From GCA-2862585 sp049890295 (GTDB lineage: Bacteria > Bacteroidota > Bacteroidia > Flavobacteriales > UBA7312): a stretch of DNA of 26,361 nucleotides. The stretch spans positions 1-26,361 of the forward strand of contig JBMHBP010000015.1 of assembly GCA_049890295.1 (NCBI GenBank), written 5' to 3'. The position numbers were made by a program, and so were the translations under genes. Of the stretch, positions 15,064 through 24,106 are shown in pieces; position 1 is the first letter of the stretch; every line of letters begins with the position of its first letter. The notes beneath the pieces are model-generated. The model had not been told where the DNA came from and searched no databases. It saw only the letters and a program-made list of their open reading frames with translations.

Positions 15064-16525
15064 TAGTCCAATTACTTTTTGACTTATTTTGATAAATTGA
15101 TATGCTGTTTGATCTAGTTTTTAAAAGCTGTTTAGCTAATAAACTAGCCACATATGCGTCATTCTCGTTAGCCTGTTCCAAAAACTCAGTTCTATAATGG
15201 TTTTTAATAAAATGAGTGTCAAAATTACCTGATTTAAAATAGTCGTTTTTCATTACAAAAGTGGCAAATGGTAGTGTTGTTGACACCCCTACAATCGTAT
15301 AATCTTCAATAGCACGAATCATTTTTTTTATGGCATCGTTTCGGTCTTTACCGTGTGTTATGAGTTTTGAAATCATTGAATCATAATAGATTGGTATATC
15401 CATACCTTCTTCAAAACCATTATCAACTCTTACGCCAATACTTTCAGGTAGTTTATAACGAAGTAAAGTTCCAATGTCAGGTGCAAAATTATTGCTAGTA
15501 TCTTCAGCGTAAACCCTTACCTCCATGGCATGACCATTTATAGTTAAGTCTTCTTGGGTAAAGCTTATGGATTTCCCTTGTGCTATTTGAATCTGTTCTT
15601 TGACTAAATCAACACCAGTAATCATTTCTGTCACAGGGTGTTCAACTTGTAAACGTGTATTCATTTCTAGGAAGTAGAAATTAAGATTTTCATCCAGAAG
15701 GAATTCGACTGTTCCTGCTCCTAAATACTGACATGATTTTGCTACATCAATTGCACATTGACCCATTTGTTTCCTCAGCTCAGCTGTCAATACTGATGAA
15801 GGGGCTTCTTCAATCACTTTTTGATGTCTACGTTGCACAGAACATTCTCTTTCGAATAGATGAACAACATTGCCATGGCTATCGGCTAATACTTGTATTT
15901 CAATGTGTCTGGGTGAACCCACATAACGTTCAATAAATACAGATCCATCTCCAAATGAAGATTTAGCTTCGCTAACAGCTAGATTCATCTGTTCTTCAAA
16001 GTCATCAGCATTTTCAACTACTCTCATTCCTTTCCCTCCACCGCCAGCTGCTGCTTTGATTAGTATTGGGTAGCCTATTTCCTTTGCAATAGATTGTGCT
16101 AAAGGAATATCTGTAATTTTTTCATCTGTTCCAGGGACTAAGGGAACGTTGAATGATTTTACTGCTGATTTAGCTTTTAACTTATCACCCATCATTTGCA
16201 TCGCTTCCGCTGAAGGGCCAATGAGTATGATATTTTCTTCTTGTAATCGACGAGCGAAAGTGGCATTCTCTGAAAGAAATCCATATCCGGGATGAATTGC
16301 ATCCACCTTTAAATCATGACATATTGATACAATTCTTTCAATATTTAAATAGGATTGAGATGATGGTGGTGGACCTACACAAACTGCTTCATCAGCATAC
16401 CTTACGTGAGGTGAAAGTCTATCCGCTTCTGAATAGATAGCCACGGTTTCTATACCCATTTCTTTAGCCGTTCGCATAACCCTCAAGGCGATCTCTCCTC
16501 TATTTGCTACAAGTATCTTTTTCAT
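15050..16525 (-). CDS. accC: biotin carboxylase subunit of acetyl-/acyl-CoA carboxylase
   Basis: The sequence encodes 491 residues, about 40 more than the E. coli enzyme. The biotin-carboxylase N domain opens with MKKILVANRGEIALRVMR. The ATP-grasp core has GGGGKGM (161-167), HLFERECSVQRRHQKVIEE (222-240) and EMNTRLQVEHPVTE (287-300), which hold the catalytic and metal-binding residues. It carboxylates the biotin of a carrier protein using ATP and bicarbonate. No biotin carrier or carboxyltransferase gene is adjacent, so whether it serves acetyl-, propionyl- or another acyl-CoA cannot be decided here. The basic C-terminal tail (NQSKSKSNWTKNRK-like) is extra. It lies just downstream of the sucC terminator and has no promoter that I can see. 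Confidence 0.92.
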   Translation of the reverse strand: MKKILVANRGEIALRVMRTAKEMGIETVAIYSEADRLSPHVRYADEAVCVGPPPSSQSYLNIERIVSICHDLKVDAIHPGYGFLSENATFARRLQEENIILIGPSAEAMQMMGDKLKAKSAVKSFNVPLVPGTDEKITDIPLAQSIAKEIGYPILIKAAAGGGGKGMRVVENADDFEEQMNLAVSEAKSSFGDGSVFIERYVGSPRHIEIQVLADSHGNVVHLFERECSVQRRHQKVIEEAPSSVLTAELRKQMGQCAIDVAKSCQYLGAGTVEFLLDENLNFYFLEMNTRLQVEHPVTEMITGVDLVKEQIQIAQGKSISFTQEDLTINGHAMEVRVYAEDTSNNFAPDIGTLLRYKLPESIGVRVDNGFEEGMDIPIYYDSMISKLITHGKDRNDAIKKMIRAIEDYTIVGVSTTLPFATFVMKNDYFKSGNFDTHFIKNHYRTEFLEQANENDAYVASLLAKQLLKTRSNSISIYQNKSKSNWTKNRK

Positions 16526-16539
16526 TAGTTAAAAATATT

Positions 16540-16567
16540 AAAAAAAAAAGCAGCTATAAGCTGCTTT
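16540..16567 (-). terminator. intrinsic terminator of sucC, just upstream of accC
   Basis: AAAGCAGC (16547-16554) and GCTGCTTT (16560-16567) form an 8-bp stem with loop TATAA. On the minus strand it is followed by a run of about ten T. It lies 20 nt past the sucC stop, and its T run ends about 15 nt before the accC ATG (16525). Confidence 0.92.
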
Positions 16568-16586
16568 AAGTTAATTGACAAAAAGA

Positions 16587-17777
16587 TTAGGCTAAAACCT
16601 CCTTTACTCTGTCGGCTGCCTCTTGTAACAATACCGCAGATACCACTTTCAACCCACTGTCGTCAATCAGTTGTTTCGCCTCTGTAGCATTAGTTCCTTG
16701 AAGTCTTACAATAATCGGTATGTCTATTTCACCAATGTTTTTATAAGCATCTACTACACCTTGAGCTACTCTATCGCATCTTACTATACCTCCAAAAATA
16801 TTTACCAGTATAGCTTTTACTCCAGGGTCTTTCATTATTATTCTGAAAGCCTGTTCTACTCGTGCAGCATCAGCAGTACCTCCAACGTCTAAAAAGTTAG
16901 CTGGGTTTCCACCGGCTTGTTTTATGATATCCATGGTGGCCATGGCTAGACCGGCACCGTTAACCATACAACCAACATTACCATCTAACTTAACAAAGTT
17001 TAATCCATACTCACCTGCCTCTACTTCAGTAGGATCTTCTTCTCGCTTATCTCTCAATTCTGCATAATCTTTATGTCTATATAAAGCGTTACCGTCTAGA
17101 GCTACTTTCGAATCTACAGCTAATATTTTGTCATCCGATGTTTTTAACACTGGATTAATTTCAAATAGGGCAGCATCAATACCATCATAGGCAGAATACA
17201 AAGCAGAAACAAACTTGGTCATTTCCTTAAAGGCAGTTCCGCTAAGTCCTAAATTAAATGCTATTTTTCTACATTGAAAAGCTTGTAAACCAACTTTAGG
17301 ATCTATTTCTTCAGTAAAAATAAGATGAGGTGTTTTTTCAGCTACTTCTTCAATATCCATACCGCCCTCTGTTGAATACATTATCATATTTCTTCCTGTA
17401 GAACGATTAAGTAGAACTGACATATAAAACTCTGAAGTTTCGCTTTCTCCAGGGTAATAAACATCTTCAGCAATTAACACCTGATGAACAGTTTTACCTT
17501 CTGCAGAAGTTTGAGGCGTGACAAGTTGCATACCCAATATCTGGTCTGAAATAGTCTTTACCTCTTCAAGTGATTTGGCCAACTTAACTCCACCACCTTT
17601 TCCACGACCGCCAGCATGCACTTGAGCCTTAATTACCCACCATGAGGTACCAGTGTCTCTGTTTAACTGTTTGGCTGCCTCAACTGCTTCCTCAGGCGTG
17701 TTGGCTACTATTCCTTTTTGAATACGTACACCAAAAGAGTGAAGTATTTCTTTTCCTTGATATTCGTGTAGGTTCAT
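16587..17777 (-). CDS. sucC: succinate-CoA ligase (ADP-forming) beta subunit
   Basis: The 396 residues are close to the family's usual 388-400. It starts MNLHEYQGKEIL, the nearly invariant opening of SucC. The ATP-grasp domain has WWVIKAQVHAGGRGKGGGVK and ends in EINPVLKT. The C-terminal ligase domain has GNVGCMVNGAGLAMATMD, GGNPANFLDVGG and NIFGGIVRCDRVAQGV. With the alpha subunit (SucD, not in the window) it interconverts succinyl-CoA and succinate with ADP or GDP phosphorylation in the TCA cycle. It is transcribed from a -7 element at 17794-17801 and ended by a strong terminator. Confidence 0.97.
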   Translation of the reverse strand: MNLHEYQGKEILHSFGVRIQKGIVANTPEEAVEAAKQLNRDTGTSWWVIKAQVHAGGRGKGGGVKLAKSLEEVKTISDQILGMQLVTPQTSAEGKTVHQVLIAEDVYYPGESETSEFYMSVLLNRSTGRNMIMYSTEGGMDIEEVAEKTPHLIFTEEIDPKVGLQAFQCRKIAFNLGLSGTAFKEMTKFVSALYSAYDGIDAALFEINPVLKTSDDKILAVDSKVALDGNALYRHKDYAELRDKREEDPTEVEAGEYGLNFVKLDGNVGCMVNGAGLAMATMDIIKQAGGNPANFLDVGGTADAARVEQAFRIIMKDPGVKAILVNIFGGIVRCDRVAQGVVDAYKNIGEIDIPIIVRLQGTNATEAKQLIDDSGLKVVSAVLLQEAADRVKEVLA

Positions 17778-17793
17778 AAATTTAATTTTGTCA

Positions 17794-17801
17794 CAAAAGT
17801 A
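17794..17801 (-). promoter_or_regulatory. -7 promoter element of sucC
   Basis: The minus strand reads TACTTTTG, a full TAnnTTTG match. It ends 16 nt upstream of the sucC ATG, giving a predicted leader of roughly 10 nt. No clear -33 TTG is seen. Confidence 0.5.
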
Positions 17802-17845
17802 TAGTAATGTTTGGAAAAATGAAATTTTAGTCGGTCAATATTTAC

Positions 17846-17853
17846 TAAATTTG
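17846..17853 (+). promoter_or_regulatory. -7 promoter element of the DUF5916 gene
   Basis: TAAATTTG is a full TAnnTTTG match followed by CACC, 23 nt upstream of the ATG at 17877. It is arranged back to back with the sucC element within 53 bp. Confidence 0.5.
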
Positions 17854-17876
17854 CACCTTCTTTTTCAAGCATTTAT

Positions 17877-20153
17877 ATGAGATTTATTTTTTTTGTTTTA
17901 ATCGCATTTCCGAGTTTTCTTTTTGCTCAAAAAAAAGAATACAAAATAGTTAAGATAGATACGCCACCAACCATAGATGGTATTATCACAGATGAATATT
18001 GGGGTTCTGTTCAATCAGCTAACAATTTTATTAGCTATACTCCAGTTAGTGGTGAACCTATTTCCAATAACTTTAATACGGAATGGAAAGCTGTTTATGA
18101 TAATCAGGCAATTTATTTTGCTGTATACATGTATGATAAAAATGCAGATAGTATAATGACGCAATACTGCAAAAGAGATAATATTTATGGTAGCAATAAT
18201 GATTTTGTTACACTTTTAATAAATCCATACGCCGATGGACAAACTGATTTTAGTTTTTCGTTAACTCCATACTCCATTCAAGAAGATGAAAAAATTGGAC
18301 AAGACTATCAAGATAAAAACTGGGACATGGTTTGGCAAGCTGAAGCGACTATAACTGAAAATGGTTGGTTTGCAGAATTTAAAATACCCTATTCAGCTAT
18401 TCGATTTCCAAAGAAAGATATACAAGATTGGAGTTTTAATATAAAAAGGCATATTAGGAGAAATAGATCTACTTTTTCTTGGAATGAATTGGATTTAACC
18501 AGAAACGACATTAGTAACCAAGCAGGTATTATAAAAGGACTTTCTGATATAGAACCTCCCCTACGACTTTCATTTTCTCCTTATGTTTCAGCCTATGTGA
18601 CGGATTTTGAAAATGAAACCGACTTTGCTGTAAATGGTGGTGTTGACTTGAAATACGGTATCAATGAGAGTTTTACTTTAGACATGACCTTAATCCCTGA
18701 TTTTGGACAAGTTGGTTTCGATAATCAAGTATTGAATCTTTCTCCTTTTGAGGTACAATACGATGAAAAAAGACCATTTTTTACAGAAGGAACCGAGTTA
18801 TACAATAAAAGTGGGTTATTCTATTCAAGACGTATCAGTGATAATTTACTAAATGCCTCAAAAATTTCTGGTAAAACAAAGAAAAATTTAGGCGTTGGAG
18901 TACTAAATGCCATCACCAGTGAATCCGAAAATAATCCTTTGAGTAACTATAATATTATTACCCTAGATCAATCTATTCATTCAAATTCTTATGTTTCTTT
19001 AACCAATACTAATGTTATTCGTACAAATGATGAATGGGCTAACGTAACTGGCTTAAACTCTTCACTCAAAAATAAATCAAATAAATTTCAGCTTAGTAGC
19101 ACCTTTAATCTGAGTAATGTTCATGAAGATAGTCTGACAACTACTGGATTTGCATCCAATATCAATTTTTCAAAAATAGCTGGACGCTTTCAATTTTATT
19201 TAGGAAATAACATTGAATCAGACACCTATGACCCCAATGATATGGGCTTTTTATACAACAATAATGAAGTGTCCTCTTTTGGTGGAATTTCATACAAAAT
19301 TGATAAACCTAGCTCCTATTTTGTCGAGTTTAAAAGTTTCCTAAATGCTAATATTGAATACCTCTATCAACCTTACCTATTCTCAAATATTGAAATTGAG
19401 GCTAAACAAGTTTCAACATTCACCAATTACCTAACTTGGGTGCTATCTGCTGATATTGTACCTGTTGAAGAAAAAGATTTTTTTGAGTCACGTACAGGTA
19501 TAGATGATGTTTTTATCCGATCTGAATCTTATAAAGTAAGAACCTATTTTTCAAGTGATTATAGAAAAACTATAGCTATTGATTTGAGTTTAAGTGGAGG
19601 AAAAGCTCCATTATATGATGAAGAAACCTATTCCTTCAGATTATCTCCAAGAATACGACTAAGTGATAAACTATTCATGTATTATGTCTTTTCTACTAAA
19701 ACAGTAGATAATGCTACTGGTTACATCAGTACATTTAACGAAACTCCTATTTATTCCATTAGAAAAGAACAATTTTTTACAAATGTACTTTCTGCTGAGT
19801 ATGTGCTGAATAATAAAATGAGCTTTGATTTAAAATTCAGGCATCATTGGCAGCAAGTAGAGAATTATTCTTTTCATGAACTTGATAGTCAAGGCTATTT
19901 AAAGCAAAGTACCTACAATGATAATGAAAACGTCAACTTCAATGCTTGGAATATTGACCTGAATTTTAGTTATTGGTTTGCCCCTGGAAGTGAGTTAACA
20001 GTCGTTTGGAAAAATGGTATATTGAACGAAGGAAATAGAATTTACACTTACTACACTGATAATTTAGAGGCTTTATTGGAACAAGCACAAGAGAATAGTT
20101 TATCTTTGAGGTTAAGGTATTATTTGGACTATCAGAATTTAAAAAAGAAGTGA
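17877..20153 (+). CDS. DUF5916 outer-membrane protein with CBM9-like N-terminal domain
   Basis: This encodes 758 residues. A signal peptide (MRFIFFVLIAFPSFLFAQ) is followed at about 25-210 by a CBM9-like beta-sandwich (TPPTIDGIITDEYWGSVQ, AIYFAVYMYDKNADS, GWFAEFKIPYSAIRFP). From about 230 the protein has the DUF5916 pattern: the plug-like FTLDMTLIPDFGQVGFD and RPFFTEGTELY segments, then many alternating aromatic strands consistent with a beta-barrel, ending in a barrel-like strand (LSLRLRYYLDYQN) just before a Lys tail. It is likely an outer-membrane protein of unknown substrate, and enzymatic names given to some relatives are unproven. The stop codon overlaps the GTG of the ABC ATPase gene (GTGA). 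Confidence 0.85.
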   Translation: MRFIFFVLIAFPSFLFAQKKEYKIVKIDTPPTIDGIITDEYWGSVQSANNFISYTPVSGEPISNNFNTEWKAVYDNQAIYFAVYMYDKNADSIMTQYCKRDNIYGSNNDFVTLLINPYADGQTDFSFSLTPYSIQEDEKIGQDYQDKNWDMVWQAEATITENGWFAEFKIPYSAIRFPKKDIQDWSFNIKRHIRRNRSTFSWNELDLTRNDISNQAGIIKGLSDIEPPLRLSFSPYVSAYVTDFENETDFAVNGGVDLKYGINESFTLDMTLIPDFGQVGFDNQVLNLSPFEVQYDEKRPFFTEGTELYNKSGLFYSRRISDNLLNASKISGKTKKNLGVGVLNAITSESENNPLSNYNIITLDQSIHSNSYVSLTNTNVIRTNDEWANVTGLNSSLKNKSNKFQLSSTFNLSNVHEDSLTTTGFASNINFSKIAGRFQFYLGNNIESDTYDPNDMGFLYNNNEVSSFGGISYKIDKPSSYFVEFKSFLNANIEYLYQPYLFSNIEIEAKQVSTFTNYLTWVLSADIVPVEEKDFFESRTGIDDVFIRSESYKVRTYFSSDYRKTIAIDLSLSGGKAPLYDEETYSFRLSPRIRLSDKLFMYYVFSTKTVDNATGYISTFNETPIYSIRKEQFFTNVLSAEYVLNNKMSFDLKFRHHWQQVENYSFHELDSQGYLKQSTYNDNENVNFNAWNIDLNFSYWFAPGSELTVVWKNGILNEGNRIYTYYTDNLEALLEQAQENSLSLRLRYYLDYQNLKKK

Positions 20154-20800
20154 TTACACTCCGAAATATTAAGAAAAGTTATGAGCAAGTGGATGTACTT
20201 AAAGGCATTGACTTAGACATAAAAAGTGGTGAATCGGTTTCTGTTGTAGGAGCCTCTGGAGCAGGAAAAAGTACGCTATTACATATCATTGGAACACTAG
20301 AAAAATCTGATAGCGGTGAATTGATTATCGATAACACTACTATCAACTCACTCAACGATAAATCCTTATCTGCTTTCAGAAATGCTTCAATTGGATTTGT
20401 TTTTCAGTTTCATAATTTATTGTCTGAATTTACGGCCATTGAAAATATATGTATTCCGGCATTCATAAAAGGTGAATCTATAAATCAAGCTGAAAAAAGA
20501 GCCAATGAATTGCTGAAATTATTAAACCTTAAAGATAGAGCTCATCACAAACCAAATCAACTTTCTGGAGGAGAACAACAGCGAATTGCAGTGGCAAGAG
20601 CATTAATTAATCAGCCCAACTTATTGTTAGCCGATGAACCATCAGGTAATTTGGACTCTAAGAATGCCGAAATTCTTCATCAAACACTGATTCAAATAAA
20701 TAAAGAAAGCGGTCAAACTTGTGTTATAGTAACTCACAATCAACAACTAGCAGCTATGACAGATCGAAAATTAACTATGACTGATGGGAAATTATACTAA
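20150..20800 (+). CDS. LolD-like ABC transporter ATP-binding protein
   Basis: The sequence encodes 216 residues and all ABC ATPase motifs are intact: Walker A GASGAGKST (about 36-44), Q-loop FQFHN, signature LSGGEQQRIAVARAL, Walker B LLLADEPSGNLD and switch His in IVTHNQQ. The short size and the DEPSGNLD form place it in the LolD/MacB/FtsE group. LolD powers release of lipoproteins from the inner membrane together with LolC/LolE permeases. No permease gene is adjacent, so the LolD name is by similarity only. It begins at a GTG overlapping the DUF5916 stop by 4 nt, pointing to translational coupling. Confidence 0.88.
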   Translation: MITLRNIKKSYEQVDVLKGIDLDIKSGESVSVVGASGAGKSTLLHIIGTLEKSDSGELIIDNTTINSLNDKSLSAFRNASIGFVFQFHNLLSEFTAIENICIPAFIKGESINQAEKRANELLKLLNLKDRAHHKPNQLSGGEQQRIAVARALINQPNLLLADEPSGNLDSKNAEILHQTLIQINKESGQTCVIVTHNQQLAAMTDRKLTMTDGKLY

Positions 20801-20831
20801 TGTACTTTAAAGGTTGAATTAGTTTTTATAT

Positions 20832-20839
20832 TATATTTG
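20832..20839 (+). promoter_or_regulatory. -7 promoter element of the BatA-like gene
   Basis: TATATTTG is a full TAnnTTTG match, 7 nt upstream of the ATG at 20847, predicting a leader of only a few nt. A TTG at 20814-20816 is 15 nt upstream, shorter than the usual spacing. Confidence 0.5.
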
Positions 20840-20846
20840 TGCTTTG

Positions 20847-22847
20847 ATGGAATTTATTTACCCTCAATTTTTGTACGCACTGGCTCTGATAGCCATCCCT
20901 ATCCTAATTCACCTATTCAATTTTAGAAAATTTAAAACGGTTCCATTCAGCAATGTTACCTTCTTAAAGTCTGTAAAAGAAAAAACCAAATCCCAATCTC
21001 AACTAAAGCATTTACTTATTCTTATTTCTAGAATATTGACAATCGCTTTTATAGTTTTAGCCTTTTCACAACCTTACATTAGCTTTGATGAAAACCAAAC
21101 AAAAACAGGTAAACAAGCCGTTAGTATATATGTAGATAATTCATTTAGTATGGATGGTGAGAATGAATCCGGAAGACTCCTGCAGTCGGCCATACAAAAA
21201 GCACAATCTATAGTTGAATCATATTCCGCCAACACTGATTTTTATATAATTAATAACACCTTACAATCAAAACACCAGAGAAAACAAAGCAAAGAGGAAG
21301 CATTAAATAGCCTCAATGGTATAGCATCTACCCCATTTACTCCTAAATTGAGTCAGGTATTCAATCGACAAAAACAAGCTCTGGAAAAGAGTGAAGCCGA
21401 ACAAAAAGACCTTTACTTAATAAGTGATTTTCAAGAAAGCATTTTTGATATCAATTTCAAAGATGAAGATTCTCTCCTTTCTATTCGACTCTTACCACTT
21501 ACTGCTTATCAAAATAATAATGTATTTGTTGATAGTTGCTGGCTAAATACTCCAAATCCAAGACAACAATCTAACCTTACACTCTATGCCAGACTAAAAA
21601 GTAGTATGGCAGAAGAAAAAGAAGTCAGTATATCCTTAGAAATAGACGGACAACAACTAGCCATAGCAAATTCTAAATTTATTAATGAAACTATTATTGA
21701 GCTTAATTTTAGTTGTGAAAATACAGGCTGGTACAATGGAAAATTAAATGTCCAAGATTATCCTATTACCTTTGATGATGAGCTATTTTTTAGTTTTGAA
21801 ATAAAAGACCAAATAGAGGTTTGCCATGTTTATGATAATAGCCCACATGTATCCTTAAAGCAATTATTCGAAAAGGATGCTACATTCAACTACACTACTC
21901 AAAATATAAGTCAATTAAATTTTGATCAATTACAAAATTCTGCCTTATTGATTTTAGATGGTATAAAAGAACTTTCTAGCGGACTACAACAAAGTATTCG
22001 TTCCGGACTCAATAAAGGTCAAAGTATACTAATTTTTCCATCCGAAGAAATCAACCTTGAAAGTTATAAGCAATTTTGTGCTGCTTTTTCAATTGATTAT
22101 TACGAATCGCTAATTGATGAGTCAGTTAATATAAACTCAATAGTATTAGAACATAATTTATTTCAAGGCGTATTTGAAAAAACCAGTGATAGAATGAGTT
22201 TTCCTGAAATAGAACGCTTTTTCTCAATAAGTCAATTAAACAATACCAATGCTAATCCAATAGTTTTATTTGATAACAAAAGAAGTTTTTTGAATGAATA
22301 TGCTATTTCTAATGGAAAACTTTATTTATCATCAGTAGGATTAGATGATACGTTTAGCAACCTAAGTAAACATGCATTATTTGTTCCATTAACCTACAAC
22401 ATAGCGTCTTATTCTGGAGGTTCACAACGTCTGTTTTATTCAATCGGTCAAGATAAAATACCATTTAACGGTAGCTCATTTAGTTATCCCCTAAAATTGA
22501 AAAAGGATAACTTTGAATATATTCCTAATTCTTCAAAGTCGAATTTATTTTTAGATGATCAGCTAATAGAAGCTGGACATTACGCTATCTATGACAATGA
22601 AAATACATTATGTGGACAGTTAGCATTCAACTTTAATCGTTTGGAAAGTCAACTGCAAATGGTTGAAAGTTCAACCTTGAAACAACTTAGTCAGCGGCAC
22701 GAAAATATCATTCTATTAGATGAATTGCCCGAACGACTAGTTCAGTATTTACAACAACTAAATACAGGCTGGCCATTATGGATTTATGCCATTATTGCTG
22801 CCCTCCTATTTTTATTTATTGAAACCTTATTATTACGACTATTATGA
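20847..22847 (+). CDS. BatA-domain vWA membrane protein
   Basis: This encodes 666 residues. The N-terminus is the BatA/aerotolerance-type double transmembrane module (MEFIYPQFLYALALIAIPIL, HLFNFRKFK, then LKHLLILISRILTIAFIVLAFSQP). A vWA domain follows with an intact metal site: DNSFS at 97-101, Thr in STPFTPKLS and Asp in LISDFQES. A long periplasmic-type region without recognised motifs ends in a C-terminal membrane helix (LWIYAIIAALLFLFIETLLL). I chose the ATG at 20847 over a TTG at 20844. Its stop overlaps the next gene by 4 nt (ATGA). Bat proteins are linked to envelope stress or MoxR-dependent assembly, but the function of this solitary member is unknown. Confidence 0.85.
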   Translation: MEFIYPQFLYALALIAIPILIHLFNFRKFKTVPFSNVTFLKSVKEKTKSQSQLKHLLILISRILTIAFIVLAFSQPYISFDENQTKTGKQAVSIYVDNSFSMDGENESGRLLQSAIQKAQSIVESYSANTDFYIINNTLQSKHQRKQSKEEALNSLNGIASTPFTPKLSQVFNRQKQALEKSEAEQKDLYLISDFQESIFDINFKDEDSLLSIRLLPLTAYQNNNVFVDSCWLNTPNPRQQSNLTLYARLKSSMAEEKEVSISLEIDGQQLAIANSKFINETIIELNFSCENTGWYNGKLNVQDYPITFDDELFFSFEIKDQIEVCHVYDNSPHVSLKQLFEKDATFNYTTQNISQLNFDQLQNSALLILDGIKELSSGLQQSIRSGLNKGQSILIFPSEEINLESYKQFCAAFSIDYYESLIDESVNINSIVLEHNLFQGVFEKTSDRMSFPEIERFFSISQLNNTNANPIVLFDNKRSFLNEYAISNGKLYLSSVGLDDTFSNLSKHALFVPLTYNIASYSGGSQRLFYSIGQDKIPFNGSSFSYPLKLKKDNFEYIPNSSKSNLFLDDQLIEAGHYAIYDNENTLCGQLAFNFNRLESQLQMVESSTLKQLSQRHENIILLDELPERLVQYLQQLNTGWPLWIYAIIAALLFLFIETLLLRLL

Positions 22848-24106
22848 AACTGCTATTTCAATCCGTAAAAATTATAGACTCACAATCAAAACATCATAAT
22901 TCAACGACCGATGTGTTAGTTGAAGATGGTATGATTAAAACAATAAAAAATGGCATACCACACTCAAAAGACTGCCTAGTTGTAAAAAAGGATAGCCTAT
23001 GTCTCTCACCAGGTCTGTTTGATTTACAAGTCAACTACAGGGATCCAGGTTATGATTGGAAAGAAGATATCAATACGGGTATAAAATCTTCATCAGCAGG
23101 TGGATTTACTGGAGTATTGTTAATGCCCAGTAATCACCCCAGTACAGATACTAAAGTTCAATTGGATTATATTAATAATAAATCAAAGGATACTTTGGTA
23201 GAAGTTATTCCAGCTGGTAATATTACTAAAGAAAATAAAGGAATAGAACTTACTGAGATGTATGAAATGAGTCAATCGGGAGCCAAGGTGTTCACCGATG
23301 ACAGAAACAGTATTCAACAAGCCAATGTTATGAAATTAGCTTTGTTGTACAGTAAAAATTTTGATGGTATTCTTATGAACCAGCCAAATGATCAATTAAT
23401 AAGTGCTAATGGTAAAATGAATGAGGGTATTACAAGTACGTCATTAGGATTAAAAGGTATTCCCGCTTTAGCCGAAGAAGTGATGTTAACAAGAGATATA
23501 GAATTAGCTGAATACACCGATGGTAAGCTACATGTAAATAGAATTTCTAGCAAAAAAAGTGTAGAAATCATTCGACAAGCCAAAAAGAAAGGGATTGCAA
23601 TTACTGCTGATGTAGCTATTCACCAATTAATACTAACTGACGAAGATTGTCAACGTTTCGATAGTAATTACAAAGTATTTCCTCCTCTAAGAACATCAAC
23701 CGATAAAGAAGCATTGATTGAAGGATTAAAAGATGGTACTATCGATGCTATTTGCTCAGATCATTGTCCTGAGGATATAGAACATAAAGTTCTAACATTC
23801 GATAATGCTGAATTTGGAATTATTGGAGCACAAACTGCTTTTCCTCTTGCCTGTGAATTACAAGATAAACTTGGAATGAGCACCATAATCGATGTACTAT
23901 CAAAAAATCCTAGAAAAATACTAGGCCTCGAAAAAGCCACCATTGAAGAAGGTCAAAAAGCCAATCTATGCTGCTTTACACAAAATGAAAAATGGGAATT
24001 TACTCAGCAAAGCAACCTATCAAAATCAAACAATTCTCCCTTTATAGGAAGGACCTTTACAACAAAGGTAATTGGAACTGTAAGGGGACAACACACCACA
24101 TTCTAA
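22844..24106 (+). CDS. dihydroorotase-like protein lacking the metal-binding histidines (probable pseudoenzyme)
   Basis: This encodes 420 residues with the overall plan of class I dihydroorotase (SPGLFDLQVNYRDPG, EDINTGIKSSSAGGFTGVLLMP, PPLRTSTDKEALIEGLKDGTIDAICSDH in segments). The DxHxH zinc motif reads DLQVN (Gln62, Asn64). No His occupies the usual AHxED site (ILMNQPND, 176-183). The HxxHxS segment reads HVNRIS, with Arg233 in place of His. Asp306 in the SDH motif and the bridging-type Asp152/153 remain. It is therefore unlikely to convert carbamoyl-aspartate to dihydroorotate. Non-catalytic dihydroorotase homologues are known to scaffold aspartate carbamoyltransferase in Pseudomonas, and I recall similar His-less copies beside BatA genes in flavobacteria. 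The gene is an intact ORF coupled to the BatA-like gene by ATGA. It is often labelled pyrC, which would mislead. Confidence 0.88.
   Translation: MKLLFQSVKIIDSQSKHHNSTTDVLVEDGMIKTIKNGIPHSKDCLVVKKDSLCLSPGLFDLQVNYRDPGYDWKEDINTGIKSSSAGGFTGVLLMPSNHPSTDTKVQLDYINNKSKDTLVEVIPAGNITKENKGIELTEMYEMSQSGAKVFTDDRNSIQQANVMKLALLYSKNFDGILMNQPNDQLISANGKMNEGITSTSLGLKGIPALAEEVMLTRDIELAEYTDGKLHVNRISSKKSVEIIRQAKKKGIAITADVAIHQLILTDEDCQRFDSNYKVFPPLRTSTDKEALIEGLKDGTIDAICSDHCPEDIEHKVLTFDNAEFGIIGAQTAFPLACELQDKLGMSTIIDVLSKNPRKILGLEKATIEEGQKANLCCFTQNEKWEFTQQSNLSKSNNSPFIGRTFTTKVIGTVRGQHTTF

Noticed and set aside
15050..16525. Pyruvate carboxylase or a fused acyl-CoA carboxylase
   Set aside because: The frame ends about 40 residues after the biotin carboxylase domain, with no carboxyltransferase or biotinyl (MKM) domain.
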